A DNA stretch of 64,000 nt from Pseudobdellovibrio exovorus JSS (GTDB lineage: Bacteria > Bdellovibrionota > Bdellovibrionia > Bdellovibrionales > Bdellovibrionaceae), in NCBI RefSeq assembly GCF_000348725.1, contig NC_020813.1:1364001-1428000 (forward strand), in the 5' to 3' direction. The position numbers and the translations under genes were made by a program. Positions 58,630 through 64,000 of the stretch are shown piece by piece (the first letter of the stretch is position 1; each line of letters begins with the position of its first letter). The notes under the pieces were generated by a model, which worked only from the letters and a program-made list of their open reading frames with translations, had not been told where the DNA came from and searched no databases.

Positions 58630-60371
58630 AAAAAAGTATCAGAGTCCTGTCGGCAGCGATCTTGCTTCTGACATTATCGTGCACGAAAAAAGAAACGGCA
58701 GCGCCGGCTGATGGCTCAGCACCTGCAGCCAGCACTACAACAAGCTCAAGCCTAAACAATACTGAATTAAAAATCGGTATTTCTCAGGAGTTTGAAAACT
58801 TCAATCCTTTAATCGCCACCATGTTAGCAACAACTATCATGCAAAAAATGGTTAACCGTACACTGGTGACTATCGATGCTGACGGAAAATGGGTTCCACA
58901 ATTAGCAAAGTCTATCCCAACATTAGAAAATGGCGGCGCTAAGCTGGTCACAGTTGGTGGCGTTAAAAAAATTGAAGCTACTTGGGAAATCCTAGACAAT
59001 GCCGCTTGGGGTGATGGCACACCAGTGACTTGCGCCGACTTTGCCTTCGCTGTGAAAGTAGCTTCAGCAGCTACTGTAAGTATCGGCGAAAAAGAAGTTT
59101 ACACTCAGGTTGAAAAAATCACAGCTCCGGCTGACAACCCTAAGAAATGTACTTTTACATATGAAAAACCTAAATGGGATTTCTACCAACTAGGTACATT
59201 CTACCCTCTTCCAAAACATATCGAAGAAAAAGTTTTCAACACTTATGGTACTGAAAATGGTGGTTACGAGAAAAACTCTGTATATGTTAAAGATCCCTAC
59301 AACAAAGGTCTTTATAACGGCCCTTACTTAATGACTGATATCCAATTAGGTGATCACGTCACATTTGCGCCAAATCCAACATTCTATGGCGAAGCTCCTA
59401 AAATTCAAAAGATCATTGTCAAATTGATCCCGAATACGGGAACAATGGAAGCGAACTTGCGCTCGGGCACGATTGATATGATTTCGACTCTGGGCCTAGC
59501 ATTAGATCAAGCCCTTGCTTTCGAAAAGAAAGTTAAAGCTGAAAATCTTCCCTACAATGTCTTGTTCCAACCAAGTACGACGTATGAACACATCGACTTG
59601 AACTTGGACCACCCCGCTTTAGCCGATATTAAAGTACGTAAAGCTTTAAACTACTCCATCAATCGTCAAGAGCTAGTGCAGTCTTTATTTGAGGGCAAAC
59701 AACCTCCAGCAATTCACAACATCACTCCGAAAGATCCTTGGTACACTGACGATCCTTCAAAAGTGGTTATCTATAACTACTCTCCGCGCGATGCCGAAAA
59801 GTTATTAGATGAAGCTGGCTGGAAACGTGGCTCCGATGGCATTCGTACTAAAAACGGAAAGCGTCTTTCATTTACATTAATGACGACAGCTGGAAACAAA
59901 ACTCGCGAGTTAGTACAGGTTTATCTGCAAAATGGATGGAAACAGGTTGGCATCGAAGTGAATGCTAAGAATGAGCCTGCTCGTGTTTTCTTCGGTGAAA
60001 CAACGAAAAAACGTCTATTTGACTCAATGGCATTATTTGCTTGGATTTCTTCACCTGAAAACAATCCAAAATCGACATTCTTATCTACGAATGTTCCATC
60101 TGCTAAAAATGGTTATTCTGGACAAAACCACATGAACTGGAAAAACAAAAAAGTAGATGAATTATTACTCGCTTTGGACGCTGAGTTTTCACACGAAAAA
60201 CGCGTGCAGTTAATTCACGAAATTTTGAAATACTACACTGATGAAGTTCCTGTATTACCTTTGTACTACAGATCAGATGTGGCGGTAATACCAACTCAGT
60301 TGAAAAACTACCGTTTAACAGGACATCAGTTCCCAGAAACAAACCAAGTTGAAAAGTGGACTTTAGAGTAA
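58626..60371 (+). CDS. oppA: Peptide-binding lipoprotein OppA-like, 581 aa
   Basis: Substrate-binding protein, family 5 of the extracellular solute-binding group. A lipoprotein signal ('[19 protein letters not shown]', lipid Cys at 19) is followed by a short Ala/Pro/Ser linker and the SBP5 domain: 'LKIGISQEFENFNPLIATML', 'WEILDNAAWGDGTPVTCADF', 'FYPLPKHIEE', 'NPTFYGEAPKIQKIIVKLI', 'DIKVRKALNYSINRQELV'. The ATG at 58626 overlaps oppF and is preceded by AAGGAGA; the frame is open upstream to 58575 but that is inside oppF. Likely binds short peptides, which suits a bacterium feeding on protein. Confidence 0.94.
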   Translation: MKKSIRVLSAAILLLTLSCTKKETAAPADGSAPAASTTTSSSLNNTELKIGISQEFENFNPLIATMLATTIMQKMVNRTLVTIDADGKWVPQLAKSIPTLENGGAKLVTVGGVKKIEATWEILDNAAWGDGTPVTCADFAFAVKVASAATVSIGEKEVYTQVEKITAPADNPKKCTFTYEKPKWDFYQLGTFYPLPKHIEEKVFNTYGTENGGYEKNSVYVKDPYNKGLYNGPYLMTDIQLGDHVTFAPNPTFYGEAPKIQKIIVKLIPNTGTMEANLRSGTIDMISTLGLALDQALAFEKKVKAENLPYNVLFQPSTTYEHIDLNLDHPALADIKVRKALNYSINRQELVQSLFEGKQPPAIHNITPKDPWYTDDPSKVVIYNYSPRDAEKLLDEAGWKRGSDGIRTKNGKRLSFTLMTTAGNKTRELVQVYLQNGWKQVGIEVNAKNEPARVFFGETTKKRLFDSMALFAWISSPENNPKSTFLSTNVPSAKNGYSGQNHMNWKNKKVDELLLALDAEFSHEKRVQLIHEILKYYTDEVPVLPLYYRSDVAVIPTQLKNYRLTGHQFPETNQVEKWTLE

Positions 60372-60395
60372 GTTTTTAGCTGACGAGGATCAAAC

Positions 60396-61367
60396 ATGGT
60401 TAATTTCATCTTACGTAGGATTGCACAGACAGTGGTGGTTATTATCATCCTGTCTTATATATGCTTTGGACTTATGAGTCTTATGCCAGGCGATCCTGTC
60501 GAGCTGATGATTTCAGCCAATCCTAAAATCACCGCGGAAGACGTACAACGTCTTCGCGATTTCTACGGATTAGATCAACCTATCTATAAGCGCTACTTTA
60601 ACTGGGTATCCGACATCGCTAAGGGCGATTTAGGATACTCTCGTACTTATCGCATTCCAGTAACAGAAATGATGGGACCGGCGCTTACGGCTACATTCAC
60701 TTTATCAATGACCTCATTGGTATTTTCTCTTTTGATTGCAGTTCCAATTGGCATCTTGTGCGCCCTTAAACCCAATACGAAATTAGATTATTTCGTAAAT
60801 CTATTTAGCTTTGCAGGAATTTCAGTCCCTTCTTTTTGGTTGGGTATCGTTTTAATTATCGTCTTTGCTGTGAATCTGAATGTCCTACCAGCCGGAGGCT
60901 ACCAAACCACAGGAATGCGCTATGATGGCTTCTTCGATGAGTTAATGGATAAAGCCAAATACTTGATTCTACCGGTGCTTTCTCTTTCTATTTTGTCTAT
61001 CGGGCGCTTTGCTCGCTTTACCCGTTCCTCTATGATGGAAGCGATGAGAAATGACTTTATCCGTACAGCCAAAGCTAAAGGCTTGTCGTCTCAGACTGTT
61101 ATCTGGAGACACGGGTTCCGTAATGCACTTATTCCGTTAATCACAGTTGTCGCTTTGAGCTTGTCTTCTATTTTCTCAGGAGCTCTTATCACTGAAACTC
61201 TTTTTGCTTATCCTGGAGCTGGACGACTGATTTATTCTTCCATCATGGCCAATGACTTCAACGTGGCGATGGTTTCCTTTATCATTTCAGTCAGTATGGT
61301 TCTGATTATGAATTTAATTGCAGATATTCTATATGGCGTGGTCGATCCTCGCGTTTCATTCAAATAG
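60396..61367 (+). CDS. oppB: Oligopeptide ABC transporter permease OppB-like, 323 aa
   Basis: Inner-membrane permease with six segments. The N-terminus 'MVNFILRRIAQTVVVIIILS' and 'LMPGDPVELMI' then 'LYGLDQP'-type loop 'RDFYGLDQPIYKRYFNWVSD' are typical of OppB/DppB. The EAA loop is 'EAMRNDFIRTAKAKGLSSQT' and ends 'NALIPLITVV'. 24 bases after oppA. Confidence 0.95.
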   Translation: MVNFILRRIAQTVVVIIILSYICFGLMSLMPGDPVELMISANPKITAEDVQRLRDFYGLDQPIYKRYFNWVSDIAKGDLGYSRTYRIPVTEMMGPALTATFTLSMTSLVFSLLIAVPIGILCALKPNTKLDYFVNLFSFAGISVPSFWLGIVLIIVFAVNLNVLPAGGYQTTGMRYDGFFDELMDKAKYLILPVLSLSILSIGRFARFTRSSMMEAMRNDFIRTAKAKGLSSQTVIWRHGFRNALIPLITVVALSLSSIFSGALITETLFAYPGAGRLIYSSIMANDFNVAMVSFIISVSMVLIMNLIADILYGVVDPRVSFK

Positions 61368-61376
61368 GGACACACC

Positions 61377-62597
61377 ATGGAAGCTAAGAAAAATGTAGAC
61401 AATAGCCACTCGACCAATATGAGCAAATCGCAAATTGCTGAACTCGAAAAAGTACAAAGCCTTTCGCGTATCATTTATAACCAGTTCAAAGAGCATAAAG
61501 CCGCGGTTATTGGCGCCTATACCATTTTATTTTTCCTGACAGTGGCTTTAACAGCTCCACTTATTGCTTCTTTTATGGGTGTTGATGCGGAAACACAAAA
61601 CGTGTTTAATCGCTACAAACCACCTTTCACTTATGCCAGCGCTAGTGTGGATAAAAGAGAAACGGAAGTTCGCCTCTTTATCCAAAACAATCCCGAAAAA
61701 GCAGCTCAAGTTCAAACCGAGCTGATCCACGAAGAGTTTGTCAGCTCTGCAGATCCTGAAGATGCTATTTACGAATGGTCTCGTTTCGACAAACGTAAAG
61801 CCCTTGCTGCCATTAAATATCTTAATATCGACAGTAGCACGAAGTCTGACCTACGAAAAATCGCCAATAAATTTGAGACTTTCCATCTTTTTGGAACAGA
61901 CGAGCTAGGCCGCGACGTTCTGATGCGCCTTGTTTACGGAACCCGTATCTCGATGGGCGTGGGTATTCTTGTTGCTGTGTTTTCAGCACTTATAGGTCTA
62001 ATTGTGGGCGCTTTAGCGGGATACTATGGCGGCCTTATTGACGCCATCTTAATGCGTATCACAGATGCCCTCTTGTCATTGCCGCTAATGCCCGTGTTGA
62101 TCGTTATGGCCGCGATTGACCTCCAAAAAGTACCGATTCTAAATCAGCTTTTATCATCCGGTAGCGAAAGCACCTTAAAGCTTATCCTAATTCTTTGTGT
62201 GTTCTCTTGGATGCCCGTTTCCCGCCTTGTGCGCGGAAGTATTCTCACTTTGAGAGAGCGTGAGTTTATCTTGGCATCGAAAACTTTAGGTGCCACCGAC
62301 TTCACGATTATCACTCGTCATATGTTCCCCAATGTCATTGCTCCCTTACTGGTATCAGTCACATTAGGTGTAGGCGAATCTATTCTATTTGAAGCTGCAC
62401 TGAGCTTCCTAGGCTTAGGTATCCAGCCGCCGACTCCTAGCTGGGGTAATATGTTGTTTAATGCTCAAGAGCTCATTTACCAAGCCCCATTCCTTGCTAT
62501 ATTGCCTGGGTTACTGATCCTGTTCGTTACGATTAGCTTCAACTATGTTGGAGATGGTCTACAGGACGCTATTGATCCCAAAACAATTAAGCGGTAG
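61377..62597 (+). CDS. oppC: Oligopeptide ABC transporter permease OppC-like with insertion, 406 aa
   Basis: Second permease. The N-terminal 50 residues are charged; the first membrane segment is near 55-70, after which an unusual outside region of about 100 residues ('NPEKAAQVQTELIHEEF', 'WSRFDKRKALAAIKYLNI') precedes the normal 'HLFGTDELGRDVLMRLVYGT'. The rest, with the EAA loop 'REREFILASKTLGATDFTII', 'RHMFPNVIAPLLV' and 'FLGLGIQPPTPSWGNML', is standard. Typical OppC is near 300 residues, so the extra 100 are in the first periplasmic loop. Nine bases after oppB. Confidence 0.94.
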   Translation: MEAKKNVDNSHSTNMSKSQIAELEKVQSLSRIIYNQFKEHKAAVIGAYTILFFLTVALTAPLIASFMGVDAETQNVFNRYKPPFTYASASVDKRETEVRLFIQNNPEKAAQVQTELIHEEFVSSADPEDAIYEWSRFDKRKALAAIKYLNIDSSTKSDLRKIANKFETFHLFGTDELGRDVLMRLVYGTRISMGVGILVAVFSALIGLIVGALAGYYGGLIDAILMRITDALLSLPLMPVLIVMAAIDLQKVPILNQLLSSGSESTLKLILILCVFSWMPVSRLVRGSILTLREREFILASKTLGATDFTIITRHMFPNVIAPLLVSVTLGVGESILFEAALSFLGLGIQPPTPSWGNMLFNAQELIYQAPFLAILPGLLILFVTISFNYVGDGLQDAIDPKTIKR

Positions 62598-62621
62598 ACT
62601 ATAGTCATTCTGGGAGCATTT

Positions 62622-62834
62622 ATGGGTGAGTTTAGCCTATCGCATATTCTGATATTGTTATTTATCTTTTTGATTTTCTTTGGTCCAAGTAAGCTCCCGC
62701 AACTTGGACAATCATTAGGTAAAGCAATCCGTGGCTTTAAAGAAGGTTTAAACGAACTTAATCTTGAGGCGAAAGATGTTAGCCCTCATCAAGCATCGCA
62801 ACAGTCTCAGGATAATACGAAATCACAAACATAA
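62622..62834 (+). CDS. tatA: Twin-arginine translocase subunit TatA/E-like, 70 aa
   Basis: TatA-fold pore subunit: one N-terminal hydrophobic helix ('HILILLFIFLIFFGPSKL'), the hinge 'FFGPSKLPQLGQSLGKAI', then an amphipathic helix ('RGFKEGLNELNLEA') and a Gln/Ser-rich tail. GGGAG lies six bases before the ATG. 24 bases after oppC, so it may be co-transcribed. The next gene is a closely related second copy. Confidence 0.93.
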   Translation: MGEFSLSHILILLFIFLIFFGPSKLPQLGQSLGKAIRGFKEGLNELNLEAKDVSPHQASQQSQDNTKSQT

Positions 62835-62857
62835 CACAATAACTATAAGGAGTCTTT

Positions 62858-63112
62858 ATGGGACAATTTAGCTTACCTCATTTACTGATATTGGTGCTGA
62901 TCCTTTTGATCTTTTTCGGTCCTAGCCGCTTACCTCAGTTGGGGCAATCCATCGGTAAAGCTATTAAAGGTTTCAAAGATGGTTTAAATGAACTTGATGC
63001 TGAGTCGAAAAATGTTCCTCCGCAACAACAAGCTCAACTGAATCAGCAACAGCAGCAACAAAATACTACTGTTCACACTGAGCAAACTGAGAAAAAAGAA
63101 CACAACTCTTAA
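62858..63112 (+). CDS. tatA: Second TatA-like subunit, 84 aa
   Basis: Paralogue of the preceding gene: 'HLLILVLILLIFFGPSRLPQ' and 'LGQSIGKAIKGFKDGLNELD' match it almost residue for residue, then a longer Gln-rich, Glu/Lys-ending tail. AAGGAG lies seven bases before the ATG, a stronger ribosome site than for the first copy, so this may be the main TatA. No tatC or tatB is in the window. Overlaps the convergent phosphodiesterase gene by four bases. Confidence 0.92.
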   Translation: MGQFSLPHLLILVLILLIFFGPSRLPQLGQSIGKAIKGFKDGLNELDAESKNVPPQQQAQLNQQQQQQNTTVHTEQTEKKEHNS

Positions 63113-63828
63113 AGTTGAGAAAATAACTCTGGGGTTATCTTATCCGAGATAATCCCATGAACTTCAGCTTTGTTCTGCAAATAAACTTCTGGATCATTTA
63201 CAGTCCACAGTACAATCGGTATCTTTTTTCCTAAATTTCTAAAATGCCTCGAATAGTCCTCTGCTCTTAAATGTAAGACTTGAGGTTTCGCTAAATAATT
63301 TAAAAAACCCGACCTAATCAGCAACGTGTTCTTTTCATCCTTTTCAAAGCTCAGCAGCAAGGCTCGAAAAATTTTTGAATTGAAGAGTCTAACTTTGTAA
63401 AGGCTAACAGGGTTAAAACTCGAAACAAGAACTCGATCTTCAAGATTAAATCTTGCCACCAGCTCACAGACCTTTTTTTCAAGCTGGAAGCTGACTACTT
63501 CTGTGGATTTTATTTCAATATTCAGCTTAAATTCTTTCGTGTCCCGAAGCCACAGTAAGACCTCATCTAGTTTGGTCACAGCCCTCATACTACGAAGTTC
63601 ATTATAATTAAGTGAGCTGATCGCTTGACCTAATATTTCAGGGTCATGAAACAAAACAACTTCTTTATCTAAAGTCATTCGCACATCAAACTCACACATT
63701 TTATAACCCAATACATGAGCTGCCTGAATAGCCTCTATTGTGTTTTCTTCTAATTTTTCGTGATACCCACGATGGGCCTGTAATCGCGGAAGCCATTCTT
63801 TGATTGTGTCATCTTGTAACCAAATCAT
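63109..63828 (-). CDS. Glycerophosphodiester phosphodiesterase, 239 aa
   Basis: GDPD TIM-barrel fold. The metal and catalytic residues lie in 'QAHRGYHEKLEENTIEAI' (catalytic His, Arg and metal Glu; the usual PENT appears as EENT), 'MCEFDVRMTLDKEVVLFHDP' (metal Glu-x-Asp, second catalytic His and Asp), and 'IEIKS' (metal Glu). No signal peptide, so a cytoplasmic UgpQ-like enzyme releasing glycerol 3-phosphate from phospholipid headgroups. It would fit use of prey or recycled lipid, which is an inference. 23 bases downstream of the gene that leaves the window. Confidence 0.9.
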   Translation of the reverse strand: MIWLQDDTIKEWLPRLQAHRGYHEKLEENTIEAIQAAHVLGYKMCEFDVRMTLDKEVVLFHDPEILGQAISSLNYNELRSMRAVTKLDEVLLWLRDTKEFKLNIEIKSTEVVSFQLEKKVCELVARFNLEDRVLVSSFNPVSLYKVRLFNSKIFRALLLSFEKDEKNTLLIRSGFLNYLAKPQVLHLRAEDYSRHFRNLGKKIPIVLWTVNDPEVYLQNKAEVHGIISDKITPELFSQL

Positions 63829-63851
63829 AATGCCCTTACTTTTGCGTTCCC

Positions 63852-64000
63852 CTACTTTTGCGAACGAACTTGAACATCACCCTCAGGCAGAGCTATCAGC
63901 TCAAACTTATAAGTCTGCTTTTTATCTTGTAACTGCAGTTTTGCCAAAAGACCTTTTTCCGCCTCGGCTCTACCTTTTAGAGTTAAACGAGTTTCAGACT
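63852..64000 (-). CDS. C-terminal end of a gene continuing past the window, unknown function
   Basis: The reading frame is open from the window's right edge to a TAG at 63852-63854; 48 residues are visible. They end 'KKQTYKFELIALPEGDVQV' plus 'RSQK', following a charged segment 'SETRLTLKGRAEAEKGLLAK'. No family can be named from so little. It lies just upstream of the phosphodiesterase on the same strand, with 23 bases between. Confidence 0.65.
   Translation of the reverse strand, partial: SETRLTLKGRAEAEKGLLAKLQLQDKKQTYKFELIALPEGDVQVRSQK

Noticed and set aside
63831-63863. Short direct repeat (TACTTTTGCG twice) near the right edge
   Set aside because: Two ten-base copies only, spanning a stop codon; too little to support any element.
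1-64000. tRNA, rRNA, riboswitch or insertion sequence
   Set aside because: I looked for clover-leaf 3' CCA ends, rRNA-like runs, transposase motifs and terminal inverted repeats and saw none; weak structures cannot be excluded without a covariance search.

Overview
The window is AT-rich, gene-dense bacterial chromosome with no rRNA, tRNA, transposase, phage gene or CRISPR array that I could find. It encodes an envelope with meso-diaminopimelate murein recycling (Mpl, LD-carboxypeptidase), a probable outer-membrane barrel, lipoproteins, Tat components and a fadE-type acyl-CoA dehydrogenase, so the host is Gram-negative. The mix of cdaA/cdaR/glmM (c-di-AMP), RNase Y, many small secreted lineage-type proteins and A+T-rich coding suggests Bdellovibrionota, perhaps a Bdellovibrio or Pseudobdellovibrio relative. 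That assignment is inferred from gene content and style, not from a marker gene.

Layout. 1-3789 (+ strand, one gene on -): end of a short-chain acyl-CoA dehydrogenase, an SDR oxidoreductase overlapping an rRNA pseudouridine synthase, a DUF455 ferritin-like protein and YebC. 3876-6537 (-): a secreted unknown, SufE, a cysteine-cluster protein and an exported APP1-type phosphatase, the last three overlapping. 6800-16667: two small + strand genes, then mutS, an EamA/RarD transporter with a perfect 30-bp internal duplication, a murein-recycling group (mpl, serine hydrolase, LD-carboxypeptidase), purB and an unknown. 16807-17583: an outer-membrane barrel. 17602-25595 (-): cysteine desulfurase, mnmA, mtaB, rnc, era, der and an NSS-family transporter, nearly all overlapping. 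The desulfurase can feed sulfur to MnmA, and the rest serve tRNA and ribosome maturation.

26977-37502 (-) is a 13-gene run: thioesterase, glpX, zinc-ribbon protein, START-like protein, an unknown, aldehyde dehydrogenase, tilS, ftsH, cdaA, cdaR-like, glmM, pdxJ, tsaE. It holds a c-di-AMP synthase module beside cell-wall precursor synthesis. pgsA, a small membrane protein candidate and rny lie on the other strand.

40509-48789 is a strand-switching surface-polysaccharide-like locus: five family 2 glycosyltransferases, a very aromatic protein with 20-residue repeats, a methyltransferase-like protein and a polytopic membrane protein. It is the most unusual part of the window. 48790-56551 carries an orphan prepilin with a strong hairpin in its leader, fadE, a low-complexity secreted protein, mutM, membrane and Pro-rich secreted proteins and sohB. 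56645-62597 is a complete Opp-type peptide importer (D, F, A, B, C order), followed by two tandem TatA proteins, a glycerophosphodiester phosphodiesterase and a gene that runs off the window.

All functional calls come from reading translated sequence and motifs; no database search was run. Small genes of 57 and 45 codons were found by hand in intergenic DNA.
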